Assembly: GCF_023380025.1 (NCBI RefSeq) | Contig: NZ_CP097253.1 | Coordinates: 992,001 to 1,056,000 of the forward strand | From: Sphingomonas glaciei | GTDB taxonomy: Bacteria > Pseudomonadota > Alphaproteobacteria > Sphingomonadales > Sphingomonadaceae | Direction of reading: 5' to 3' | DNA: 64,000 nucleotides | In this document: positions 49,745 to 57,763 of the stretch, piece by piece | Layout of the letters: every line of letters starts with the position of its first letter | Numbering within the stretch: position 1 is the stretch's first letter | The notes under the pieces: model-generated | What the model was told of the DNA's origin: nothing | What the model saw: only the letters and a program-made list of their open reading frames with translations | Databases searched by the model: none | Made by a program: the position numbers and the translations under genes

Positions 49745-50676
49745 CCGCCAGGCCGCTCCCTCCGCACAAGAGATTGCCGCGCCTGCTGCTGGTCACCGGC
49801 ATGTCCGGCGCGGGCAAATCCTCGGCCCTCAACGCGCTGGAGGACATGGGCTGGGACACGGTCGACAATCTTCCTACCAGCCTGCTTCACGACTTTGTCC
49901 ATCGCTCCGATCGCACGGCCGGTTCGATCCATGTCGCGGTCGGCATGGATGCGCGCAGCCGGGGCTTCGATCCGCACGCCCTCCCCTCCCTTGTCGACTC
50001 CGTGTCCGGGGCGCGGGCGGAAATCCTCTATCTCGATGCCACCGGTGCCGAGCTTGCCCGCCGCTATGGCGAGACCCGCCGCCGGCACCCGCTGGCGCCC
50101 GATCGGCCGGCCGAGGATGGCATCGCGCGTGAACGCAATCTTACGGCCGCGCTTCGCCTTGCGGCCGATGCAGTGCTCGACACCACCGACTTCAAGCCTG
50201 CCGACCTGCGCGACGAGTTGCGGCGGCGCTATGGCGAGGAAGGTGACGAACTTGTGCTCACCCTCACCAGTTTCGGCTTCGCGCGGGGGATCAGCCGCAC
50301 CGCCGACCTGGTGTTCGACCTGCGCTTCCTGCCCAATCCGCATTGGGTCGAAGAATTGCGACCGCTGACCGGTGCCGATGCGCCGGTCGCCGACTTCGTG
50401 TCCGCGCAGGACGGGTCGGAGGAGTTCATGGGCCGGACCGAGGAGCTGCTCGCCTTCCTGCTCCCGCGCTACTGGGAGGCCGGGAAAGCCTATGTCGGAG
50501 TGGCGTTCGGCTGTACCGGCGGGAGACACCGTTCCGTGGCTGCGGCGCTTGCGATGGGCGAGCGGTTGCGTGCGCGCGGCTTTTCGCCGAATATCCGTCA
50601 TCGAGACTTAGCGCTTCGCCCCGATGATTCTCTTGAACTGGGCCAGTCGCGCATCGAAGGACCTGAGAAGCGCTGA
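49741..50676 (+). CDS. rapZ: RNase adapter RapZ / P-loop protein
   Basis: 311 aa. Walker A VTGMSGAGKSSALNALED, LPNPHWVEELRPLTG and the C-terminal VGVAFGCTGGRHRSVA. In enterobacteria RapZ binds glucosamine-6-phosphate and directs RNase E to an sRNA; in alphaproteobacteria its role is unknown. GTG start in a GTGA overlap with hprK. EIIA starts one base after its stop. Confidence 0.92.
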   Translation: MTARPLPPHKRLPRLLLVTGMSGAGKSSALNALEDMGWDTVDNLPTSLLHDFVHRSDRTAGSIHVAVGMDARSRGFDPHALPSLVDSVSGARAEILYLDATGAELARRYGETRRRHPLAPDRPAEDGIARERNLTAALRLAADAVLDTTDFKPADLRDELRRRYGEEGDELVLTLTSFGFARGISRTADLVFDLRFLPNPHWVEELRPLTGADAPVADFVSAQDGSEEFMGRTEELLAFLLPRYWEAGKAYVGVAFGCTGGRHRSVAAALAMGERLRARGFSPNIRHRDLALRPDDSLELGQSRIEGPEKR

Positions 50677-50677
50677 A

Positions 50678-51085
50678 ATGATTGGATTAGTGCTGGTGAC
50701 CCACGGCCGCCTGGCGGCCGAGTTCATCGTGGCGATGGAGCATGTGGTGGGACCGCAGGAAGCGGTTGCCGGCATCTGCATCGGCCCCGAAGACGACATG
50801 GAGGCGCGCCGCAAGGACATCGCCGAAGCCATCACCCGTGTCGACAGCGGGTCGGGCGTGATCATCCTCACTGACCTGTTCGGCGGGACCCCGTCGAACT
50901 TGGCGATCAGCCTGATGAAGACTGGCGACATCGAAGTGATCGCGGGGGTCAATTTGCCGATGCTGATCCGGCTTGAAGGCGCGCGCAAGGCAATGAACGT
51001 CCGTGCGGCGGTGGCGGCAGCGCGCGAGGCCGGGCGCAAGTATATCTCGGTCGCGTCCGAAATCCTGGGCGAGGCGGCGGCTTGA
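50678..51085 (+). CDS. PTS EIIA component, mannose type
   Basis: 135 aa. Phospho-acceptor His9 in GLVLVTHGRLA; ILTDLFGGTPSNLA and VIAGVNLPMLIRL are the other EIIA-Man motifs. No EIIB or EIIC is present, so it is regulatory rather than for sugar uptake. It overlaps HPr as TTGA. Confidence 0.93.
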   Translation: MIGLVLVTHGRLAAEFIVAMEHVVGPQEAVAGICIGPEDDMEARRKDIAEAITRVDSGSGVIILTDLFGGTPSNLAISLMKTGDIEVIAGVNLPMLIRLEGARKAMNVRAAVAAAREAGRKYISVASEILGEAAA

Positions 51086-51357
51086 GCAGCGCCATCAGCC
51101 GCACCGTCCTGATCGAGAACAAGCGCGGGCTGCATGCCCGGGCGAGCGCCAAGTTCGTCACGCTCGCCAGCCAGCTCGGCACCCCGGTCGAAGTCGCCAA
51201 GGACGGCAACCGCGTGTGCGGGACGTCGATCATGGGGCTGATGATGCTCGGCGCGGCGCGGGGCGACTCGATCGAGATCAGCGCCAGCGGCGACGGGGCG
51301 GACGAGGCGGTGGCGCAGCTGACCCGGCTGGTCGAGGACAAGTTCGGGGAGGAATAG
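51082..51357 (+). CDS. ptsH: HPr phosphocarrier protein
   Basis: 91 aa. His18 in KRGLHARASAKFV and regulatory Ser49 in CGTSIMGLMML; the 31-residue gap equals that of His15/Ser46 in other HPr proteins. TTG start overlapping the EIIA stop. PtsI (EI) is not in the window. Confidence 0.95.
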   Translation: MSSAISRTVLIENKRGLHARASAKFVTLASQLGTPVEVAKDGNRVCGTSIMGLMMLGAARGDSIEISASGDGADEAVAQLTRLVEDKFGEE

Positions 51358-51360
51358 GCC

Positions 51361-52155
51361 CTGCCCCGCCACATCACTTCCTTCAGCAACGATACCGTCA
51401 AGCGCCTCCGCTCCCTGCGCGAGAAGAAGGCGCGGCGGGTCGAGGGGCTGTTCCTCGCCGAGGGGCTGCGGATCATGACCGAGGCGCGCGACGTCGGCGT
51501 GCTGCCCGAGATCGTCGCCTGCGGCGAAGGCGACATCCACCCGCTGGCGGCCGAGATCGTCGCCCAGGCCGAGGCGGCCGGGGCCGAGGCGATCGTAGTG
51601 CCCGACGAGATCATGGCCAAGATGAGCGGCAAGGATAATCCGCCGCTGCTGCTCGGCGCCTACCGCCAGCCGCGTCTCGGCCTGGCCGACCTCGACCGCG
51701 ACGCCTCCCCACTGTGGTTCGTGGCCGAGAAGCTGCGCGATCCGGGGAATATCGGGACCATCCTGCGCACCGGGGACGCCGTCGCGGCGGGCGGGCTGAT
51801 CCTGATAGACGACAGCGCCGACCCGTTCAGCGTCGAGGCGGTGCGGGCGTCGATGGGGGCGATCTTCACCCAGAAGATCGTCCAGGTACCGTGGGACAGC
51901 TTCCTGCCGTGGCTGCGCAGCGGGCCCGGGCAGCTGGTCGGGACCAGCCTGCAAACCGACAGCGACTATCTCGACGCTGGCTACCAGCAGCCCTGCTTCC
52001 TTCTGGTCGGCAACGAGCAGGCCGGGCTGCCCGAGGCCTATGAAGCCGAATGCGACCAGCTGGTGAAGATGCCGATGCTGGGCCGGGCGGACAGCCTGAA
52101 TGCGGCGGTGGCAGCGGCGGTGATGGCCTTTCACGTCCGGGCGAGCTGGCGCTAG
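51361..52155 (+). CDS. SpoU/TrmH-family RNA 2'-O-methyltransferase with probable CTG start
   Basis: 264 aa. N-terminal substrate-binding domain (ITSFSNDTVKRLRSLREKKA...GLFLAEGLRIM), then the SpoU knot: RDPGNIGTILRTG-like (LRDPGNIGTILRTGDAVAAG), VRASMGAIF, LVGNEQAGLP, and MPMLGRADSLNAAVAAAVMA. All three motifs are clear. The only ATG in the frame (51475) would delete the conserved first about 38 residues. Upstream of that, the in-frame HPr stop TAG (51355) leaves CTG 51361 as start, with GGAGG 8 nt before it. Predicted target: an rRNA or tRNA ribose. Confidence 0.85.
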   Translation: MPRHITSFSNDTVKRLRSLREKKARRVEGLFLAEGLRIMTEARDVGVLPEIVACGEGDIHPLAAEIVAQAEAAGAEAIVVPDEIMAKMSGKDNPPLLLGAYRQPRLGLADLDRDASPLWFVAEKLRDPGNIGTILRTGDAVAAGGLILIDDSADPFSVEAVRASMGAIFTQKIVQVPWDSFLPWLRSGPGQLVGTSLQTDSDYLDAGYQQPCFLLVGNEQAGLPEAYEAECDQLVKMPMLGRADSLNAAVAAAVMAFHVRASWR

Positions 52156-52221
52156 CGCGACGGAGATCGTTCAGCTTGGCAGCGTTACCTTCGCGTGATG
52201 AATGATCGAAAGGCTGTCCCG

Positions 52222-52599
52222 ATGCGCGCCCTCTCCCTTGCCGCCATTGCCTTGCTCGCCGGTTGCGCCACCGTTTCAACGGCCCCAGCCGGGCCCGCAG
52301 CCACCTATCGTGCGCTCGGGACCGAGCCGTTCTGGTCGCTTGAGTTGAACGGGCGGGAGATGGTGTTCACCGAGGCCAATGCCCCGGGGGTGCGGATCGT
52401 CGAGCCGCAGCCGCAGCCGATCCATGGCTTTGCCGGGGATATCTACCATGGACGGCGAATCAACCTCAACATCGTTCACGGCCAGCGCTGCAGCGACGGG
52501 ATGAGCGACCGGATTTACCGCGACAAAGTGCAAGTGCGGGTCGACGATCGCTCGTTCGAGGGCTGCGGCAGCGCCATCGAGTCCTCGACGCCGATCTGA
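52222..52599 (+). CDS. lipoprotein, COG3650-like
   Basis: 125 aa. Signal with lipobox LLAGC. GTEPFWSLELNGREMVF followed by GVRIVEPQPQ and CSDGMSDRIYRDKVQVRVD is the pattern of COG3650-type periplasmic proteins, unknown function. AAAGG lies 8 nt before the ATG at 52222. In-frame starts at 52195 (GTG) and 52198 (ATG) are possible but put charged residues before the signal. Confidence 0.7.
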   Translation: MRALSLAAIALLAGCATVSTAPAGPAATYRALGTEPFWSLELNGREMVFTEANAPGVRIVEPQPQPIHGFAGDIYHGRRINLNIVHGQRCSDGMSDRIYRDKVQVRVDDRSFEGCGSAIESSTPI

Positions 52600-52604
52600 G
52601 CCCC

Positions 52605-54182
52605 CTACTCTGCCGCCGTCGCCTCGTCGTTGGCGGCGGGCGCGAGCTTGGTCAGCGGGCGCGGCGCCACTTCGATCATCGGCGGGGAAGCGATTTCCTT
52701 CTGGCTGCCCGATCCCAAACCCTCGAACCGCTTGGCCTGGGTGAAGACCTGGGTTTCGAGGCTTCCGACCATCTTGTTGTAGGCGTCGTTTGCGGTGGCG
52801 AGGTTGCGGCCCATGCGAACGACATGCTCGGCCATCGTCGCGATGCGCGAGTGCAGTTCCTTGCCGAGCGCGGCGATGACTTCGGCCTGCTCGGTGATCT
52901 TCTCCTGTCGCCAGACGCTGGCGACGGTGCGGGCGATGGCGACGAGGTTGGTCGGGGTCGCCAGCAGGACGCGGCGTTCGAATGCCCAGTCCCACAATTG
53001 CGGATCCTGCTCGAGCGCAGCGGTGAGGAAATGTTCGCCCGGAATGTACATGATGACATAGTCGGCCGCCTCGCCGAACTGCGCCCAATAATCCTTGGAA
53101 CCAAGCGCCTGCGCATGATTGCGCATCGAGGCGACGTGGAGCTTGAAGCAGGCCTGGCGCTTCTCGTCGTCGACCTCGTCGCAGGCGTCGAGAAAGGCGT
53201 TCAGCGAGCATTTGGCGTCGATCACCAGCTTGCGGTTGCTGGGCAGGTTGACGACGACGTCGGGACGCAGGCGGCCGTCGGCGGTTTCGAGGCTGACTTC
53301 CATTTCGAAGTCGATGCCTTCGGTGAGGCCGGCCTGGACGAGGACGTTTCGGAGCGATTGTTCGCCCCACCGCCCGCGGGCCTTGGGGCTTGAGCGCAGG
53401 GCGTTGACGAGGTTGCGAGTCTCGTCGCGGACCTGCCCATTGTCCTTACGCAATTCGCCAAGCACGCCGCGCAGCTCGCCATAGCTGTCCTTGCGCTCGG
53501 CCTCGACCCGCTGGAGGCCTTCCTCGTAGCGCTTGAGGGTGTCGGAGACGGGCTGGAGCAGGGTCTGTAGCTTGGCCTGGCTTTCGCGGTCGGCCTTGTG
53601 AAGCCGCTCGTCGGCTTTGGCGAGAAAGTCGACCTGTGCCTTTTCGAGCAATTTGTCGCCGACGTCGCGGAATTGGGTGATCAACTCGTCGCGCGATTTG
53701 CGGAGGTCGGTAAGGCGCTCCTCGAAGCTCTTCACCTCGGTCTCGAGCCCGGCCTTGGCGCGACGGGCCTCGTCGCGTTCGGCGGTGCGCAGGTCGAGCA
53801 GGCGCTCGACTTCGGCGAGGCGCCCGAGGCGCTCCTCAGCGCCCGCGATGTCGCCGCGGATGGTGTGGGCTTCCTGCTGGAGCGCGCGGTGGCGGGTTTC
53901 GAGATCGGCGTAGAGGTCGGCGCGGACGCGGGCAGCGGCGAGCTCGCCCGACACCCGGTCGCGTTCCTCGGTGACGGACTTGAGGGTTTCTTCGGTGAGG
54001 CGCAGGCGTCCGGCCTGATCGGAGGCGACCGCCAGTTCGCGCTCGAGACCGGTCAGCCGTTCGCGTGAGGCATTCGCTTCGGCACGGGCGGCGCCGACCG
54101 GGCGCGAGCCAAGGAACCAGCCGAGCAGCACGGCGGCGACCGCGACGACCCCGACCAGCACTGCAATCATCAACGCATCCAC
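52605..54182 (-). CDS. rmuC: RmuC-domain DNA recombination protein
   Basis: 525 aa. N-terminal membrane helix (MIAVLVGVVAVAAVLLGWFL), a long coiled coil to about 220 (RLTGLERELAVASDQAGRLR and onward), then the RmuC nuclease-like domain: GRWGEQSLRNVLVQAGL, RLRPDVVVNLPSNRKLVIDA and YVIMYIPGEHFLTAAL. In E. coli RmuC limits inversions at short repeats. The GTG at 54182 gives the family's (M)DALMIAV start. Confidence 0.9.
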   Translation of the reverse strand: MDALMIAVLVGVVAVAAVLLGWFLGSRPVGAARAEANASRERLTGLERELAVASDQAGRLRLTEETLKSVTEERDRVSGELAAARVRADLYADLETRHRALQQEAHTIRGDIAGAEERLGRLAEVERLLDLRTAERDEARRAKAGLETEVKSFEERLTDLRKSRDELITQFRDVGDKLLEKAQVDFLAKADERLHKADRESQAKLQTLLQPVSDTLKRYEEGLQRVEAERKDSYGELRGVLGELRKDNGQVRDETRNLVNALRSSPKARGRWGEQSLRNVLVQAGLTEGIDFEMEVSLETADGRLRPDVVVNLPSNRKLVIDAKCSLNAFLDACDEVDDEKRQACFKLHVASMRNHAQALGSKDYWAQFGEAADYVIMYIPGEHFLTAALEQDPQLWDWAFERRVLLATPTNLVAIARTVASVWRQEKITEQAEVIAALGKELHSRIATMAEHVVRMGRNLATANDAYNKMVGSLETQVFTQAKRFEGLGSGSQKEIASPPMIEVAPRPLTKLAPAANDEATAAE

Positions 54183-54289
54183 GACTCGCCCCCACCTGGC
54201 CTTTAAGAGAACAGAAACAGAACTAGCGGAGCGGGCGGCGCGGCACAATGACTTGGCCGTGGGCGGCTGCTCGGCTAGGGCGCGCGGCC

Positions 54290-54997
54290 ATGAGCAAGAT
54301 GCAAGGCCGCCTCGCCCTCGTCACCGGAGCCAGCCGCGGGATCGGCGCGGCGATCGCCGAAGCGCTGGCGCGTGAGGGCGCGCACGTGATCCTGACCGCG
54401 CGGACCGCGGCGGGGCTTGAGCAGGTCGAAGAGCGGATCCATGCCGCCGGGGGAAGCGCGACGATCGCTCCGCTCGACCTCACCAAGGCCGAGGATATCG
54501 GCAAGCTGGCTCAGGCCATTTCGGGGCGCTGGGAGAAGCTCGACCTGCTGGTGCTGAATGCCGCGACGCTCGGCAGCCTGACCCCGGTCGAGCATATCGA
54601 CGTCAAGGAGTATACCCGCCTGATCAACCTCAACCTGCTGGCCCCGCAGGCGCTGCTGGCGGCGTTCGATCCGATGCTCAAGGCGTCGGACAAGGCCGAG
54701 GTGGTGGCAGTGACCAGCAGCGTAGGGGCGACCCCGCGCGCCTTCTGGGGGGCCTATGGGTCGAGCAAGGCGGCGCTGGAGACCTTGCTCGGCGCATATG
54801 CCGACGAGACGGCGTTTTCGGGCAAGCTGCGCGTGACGGTGCTCGATCCGGGCGCGACGCGGACGCAGATGCGGGCCAAGGCGTTTCCGGGCGAGGACCC
54901 GGTCGCGGTGAAGGCGCCCGAGGTAGTGGCCGAGCGGTTGGTGCAGTTGCTGAGCGAAGAGCGCGAGAGCGGCGCGAAGGTGCGGGTCGACGCTTAG
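54290..54997 (+). CDS. short-chain dehydrogenase/reductase
   Basis: 235 aa. Rossmann start LALVTGASRGIGAAIAEALA; catalytic Tyr-Lys in YGSSKAAL with Ser in VTSSVGATPR; NAA motif LLVLNAATLG. Substrate unknown. The ATG at 54290 precedes the family's usual start. Confidence 0.88.
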   Translation: MSKMQGRLALVTGASRGIGAAIAEALAREGAHVILTARTAAGLEQVEERIHAAGGSATIAPLDLTKAEDIGKLAQAISGRWEKLDLLVLNAATLGSLTPVEHIDVKEYTRLINLNLLAPQALLAAFDPMLKASDKAEVVAVTSSVGATPRAFWGAYGSSKAALETLLGAYADETAFSGKLRVTVLDPGATRTQMRAKAFPGEDPVAVKAPEVVAERLVQLLSEERESGAKVRVDA

Positions 54998-56289
54998 GCT
55001 TTGACCAGCGTGACCTGGGCGACGTCGATGCCCTGCCCGCGGAAGCCGCCTTCGCAATACATCAGATAATAGCGCCACAAGTCGTGGAATTGGGGGCTGA
55101 AGTCGGCGAGGCGGCCGGCTTCGACCGCGATGTCGTACTTGTCGCGCCACAGGCGAAGCGTTTCGGCATAGTCGAGGCCGAAGGCATGGGGATCGTGCCA
55201 GGCGAGGCCGCGGTCGGCCGCCAGCGCGCGGAAGCGCGGTTCGTGGAGCAGCATGCCGCCGGGGAAGATGTAGGTCTGGATGAAGTCGGCGCTGGCGGCA
55301 TAGGCGTCGAACAGTTCGGGGCGGATGGTGATATACTGCAGCGCGGCGCGGCCACCGGGGCGCAGGGTGCGGGCGATGGTGTCGAGATAGGCGGGCCACC
55401 AGCGCTGGCCGACCGCCTCGACCATCTCAACCGAGGCGAGCGCGTCGTAGCTGCCGGCGTGGTCGCGATAGTCTTCGAGGAGGATGGTGATCCGGTCGGA
55501 CAGGCCCTCGGCGCGAATGCGGGCTTCGGCCCAGGCCTTCTGCTCGGTCGAGAGGGTGAGCCCGGTGACGTGGGCACCGCGGCGGGCGGCGGCGAGCGCA
55601 AGGCTGCCCCAGCCGCAGCCGATTTCGAGCAGAGCCGAGTTTTCATTTAGATTGAGGCGGTTGAGGATTGCTGCGATCTTGACGTGCTGGGCAACTTCCA
55701 GAGAGCCGTTAGCCCCGAGCGTAGTCGAGGGGCGTGCCTCGACTTCGCTCGGCACAAGCGGTTTCTGAAACATCGCGCTCGAATAGCTCATGCTTGGGTC
55801 GAGCCAGGCGGCGTAGAAGTCGTTGCCGAGGTCGTAGTGGGCGGCGATGTTGCGGCGGGCCTGGCCGGGGGCATTGTCGCGCCATTGGTGGGCGAGCCAG
55901 TTGACGAGGCGGAACGGGCCCTTGGCGCGGGCGGTGCCGGCAAGGCTGACGGCGTTGCGCATGAACAGGTCGAACAGGGGCACCGGGTCGGGCGAGGACC
56001 ATTCGCCGTTCGCCCAGGCCTTGTACCAGCCGACGCTGCCGCTGGTCGCGAGGCGGACCAGCGCGCGCCAGCTGTGGAGCGTGACTACCGGCTCGGGCCC
56101 GGGGGCATGGAAACCGATCCGGCGGGGGGTGCCGTCGGGAAGCGTGCCGTGGATGCCGCCCTCGCGCAGGCGGTCGTGGAGCTGGTCGAGGATGCGGGCG
56201 AAGGCCGGGGCGGCGAGGCGGCCGAGCAGGCCGACGCCGGTGACGAAGCTGCGGTCGGCGTGAAGGAGATGCGAACCGCGGGAGGCCAT
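54994..56289 (-). CDS. cfa: cyclopropane-fatty-acyl-phospholipid synthase family methyltransferase, with inserted repeat
   Basis: 431 aa. IAAHYDLGNDFYAAWLDPSM and LEIGCGWGSLALAAARRGAH (SAM), VEAVGQRWWPAYLDTIARTL and PGGMLLHEPRF identify the CfaS family, which methylates double bonds of membrane lipids. Between SSAMFQ and LEVAQHVKIA, residues about 178-196 (LVPSEVEARPSTTLGANGS) are not family sequence. They are the translation of a REP-like palindrome (55713-55755). The frame is kept, so the enzyme may still work. Confidence 0.9.
   Translation of the reverse strand: MASRGSHLLHADRSFVTGVGLLGRLAAPAFARILDQLHDRLREGGIHGTLPDGTPRRIGFHAPGPEPVVTLHSWRALVRLATSGSVGWYKAWANGEWSSPDPVPLFDLFMRNAVSLAGTARAKGPFRLVNWLAHQWRDNAPGQARRNIAAHYDLGNDFYAAWLDPSMSYSSAMFQKPLVPSEVEARPSTTLGANGSLEVAQHVKIAAILNRLNLNENSALLEIGCGWGSLALAAARRGAHVTGLTLSTEQKAWAEARIRAEGLSDRITILLEDYRDHAGSYDALASVEMVEAVGQRWWPAYLDTIARTLRPGGRAALQYITIRPELFDAYAASADFIQTYIFPGGMLLHEPRFRALAADRGLAWHDPHAFGLDYAETLRLWRDKYDIAVEAGRLADFSPQFHDLWRYYLMYCEGGFRGQGIDVAQVTLVKA
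55713..55755 (-). repeat. REP-like inverted repeat inserted in frame in cfa
   Basis: CGAGCGTAGTCGAGG (55716-55730) and CCTCGACTTCGCTCG (55737-55751) are inverted with one mismatch, 6-base loop. The 19 bases 55737-55755 match exactly, inverted, those at 56309-56327 upstream of the gene. Confidence 0.85.
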
Positions 56290-56308
56290 GGCCCTTCCCT
56301 ATCCGCTT

Positions 56309-56361
56309 GTGCCGAGCGAAGTCGAGGACGCTTGCGCAAGGCCCTTCGACTTCGCTCAGGG
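56309..56361. repeat. second REP-like inverted repeat, between phr and cfa
   Basis: GAGCGAAGTCGA (56314-56325) and TCGACTTCGCTC (56346-56357) form 12-bp perfect arms with a 20-base loop, extended by imperfect flanks. Same family as the copy in cfa. It lies in the 87-nt gap between the phr stop and the cfa start, so it may also affect mRNA stability there. Confidence 0.8.
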
Positions 56362-56376
56362 CGAACGAGAGCTAGA

Positions 56377-57729
56377 TCAGTTGGTGCGCTTCTTGAACGC
56401 CTCGAGCGCGCGTTCGCGGGCTTCCTTGTGGCCGATCAGGGGCTCGGGATAGTCGGCGGGTGCGACCCCCCTGCCCCACGGGTCGTGGATGTCGGCGTCG
56501 GACAGCTTGGCGAGTTCGGGCACCCAGCGGCGGACATAGTCGGCGGCGGCGAATTTCTCGCTTTGGCCGAGCGGGGCCATGATCCGGTAGAAGGGCTGGC
56601 TGTCGAACCCGGTGCCCGCGACCCACTGCCAGTTCTGGCTGTTGTTGGCATAGTCCGCGTCGACCAGGCAGTCCCAGAACCAGTCGGCGCCGCGCCACCA
56701 GTCGATCAGCAGGTGCTTGCACAGGAAACTGGCGGTGACCAGCCGGGCGCGATTGTGCATCCAACCGCTTTCCCACAATTGGCGCATCCCGGCGTCGACC
56801 AGCGGATAGCCGGTGCGGCCGCGGGTCCAGGCGGTGAAGTCGGCGTCGGCGGCCTTGCCGTGGCGGGTGGTGAGGCCGAGCGGACGCTGCGATTTCTCGC
56901 CGACGTCCGGGTCGGAGAGCGCGACCGAGCGGCTGAAGTCGCGCCAGGCGAGCTCACGGCGGAATTTCTCGCCGCCCTTGCCGCCGAGCGCATGGAGGAG
57001 CTGGCGCGGGCTGAGCTCGCCATGGTGGAGATGGGGCGACAAGCGGCTGGTGGCGTCCTCAGCGGGAAGGTCGCGGTGGCCGGCATAGTCTCCGGCATGG
57101 TCGACGAAGTGGCGCAGCTGCTTCGCCGCGCCTCTACTGCCGGGCTCCCAGTCGGAGAAGCCGCCGGACCAGTCGGGCTTCGTCGGCAGAAGGTCGAGGT
57201 CGGCGAGCTTGTCGCTTTTGGGCAGCTTGGCGGGCCTGTCCAGCTTCGGGGCGGGAAGCGGCTCGGGCGGGGGCATGTGGGTTTCGAGCGCGCGGTAGAA
57301 GGGGCCGTAAATCTTGAACGGGGCGCCAGCGCCCGAGCGAATGGAGTCGGGTTCGTGGAGCACGTCGCCGTCGTGGAGCATGGCGAAGTCGCCATGCTCG
57401 CATTCGGCTTCGCGCCACCAGGGTTCGTAGTGACGGGTGGCGTGGATTCCGCTGGCGCCGAGTTCCTTGGCTACCGCGGGAACGACGAGCGACGAGCGGC
57501 CACGGCGCAAGATGAGGCTCGAGCCGAGCTTCTCGAGGTCCTGCGCGAGGGCTTCGAGGCTGTGGTGGAGCCACCAGCGCTGGGCGCCGCCGATCTTCCA
57601 TTTGCCTGGGGTTTCGTCGTCGAGGACGTAGAGGCCGACCGTCGGCCCCCGCTCGGCCGCGGCGCGGAGCGCGGGCTGGTCGACGGTGCGGAGGTCCTGG
57701 CGGAACCAGACGAGTTGGGGAGAAGCCAT
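56377..57729 (-). CDS. phr: deoxyribodipyrimidine photolyase
   Basis: 450 aa. N-terminal antenna domain (QLVWFRQDLRTVDQPALRAA...GLYVLDDE), then the FAD domain: SRLSPHLHHGELSPRQ, ELAWRDFSRSV, YPLVDAGMRQLWESGWMHNR and DADYANNSQNWQWVAGTGFD. These are the CPD-photolyase class I motifs. Repairs UV lesions using light. Starts at 57729 (MASPQLVWF) or 57738. Confidence 0.95.
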   Translation of the reverse strand: MASPQLVWFRQDLRTVDQPALRAAAERGPTVGLYVLDDETPGKWKIGGAQRWWLHHSLEALAQDLEKLGSSLILRRGRSSLVVPAVAKELGASGIHATRHYEPWWREAECEHGDFAMLHDGDVLHEPDSIRSGAGAPFKIYGPFYRALETHMPPPEPLPAPKLDRPAKLPKSDKLADLDLLPTKPDWSGGFSDWEPGSRGAAKQLRHFVDHAGDYAGHRDLPAEDATSRLSPHLHHGELSPRQLLHALGGKGGEKFRRELAWRDFSRSVALSDPDVGEKSQRPLGLTTRHGKAADADFTAWTRGRTGYPLVDAGMRQLWESGWMHNRARLVTASFLCKHLLIDWWRGADWFWDCLVDADYANNSQNWQWVAGTGFDSQPFYRIMAPLGQSEKFAAADYVRRWVPELAKLSDADIHDPWGRGVAPADYPEPLIGHKEARERALEAFKKRTN

Positions 57730-57763
57730 CACGCCCATGAACGCGCTGGGCCGGACAAAGGCA

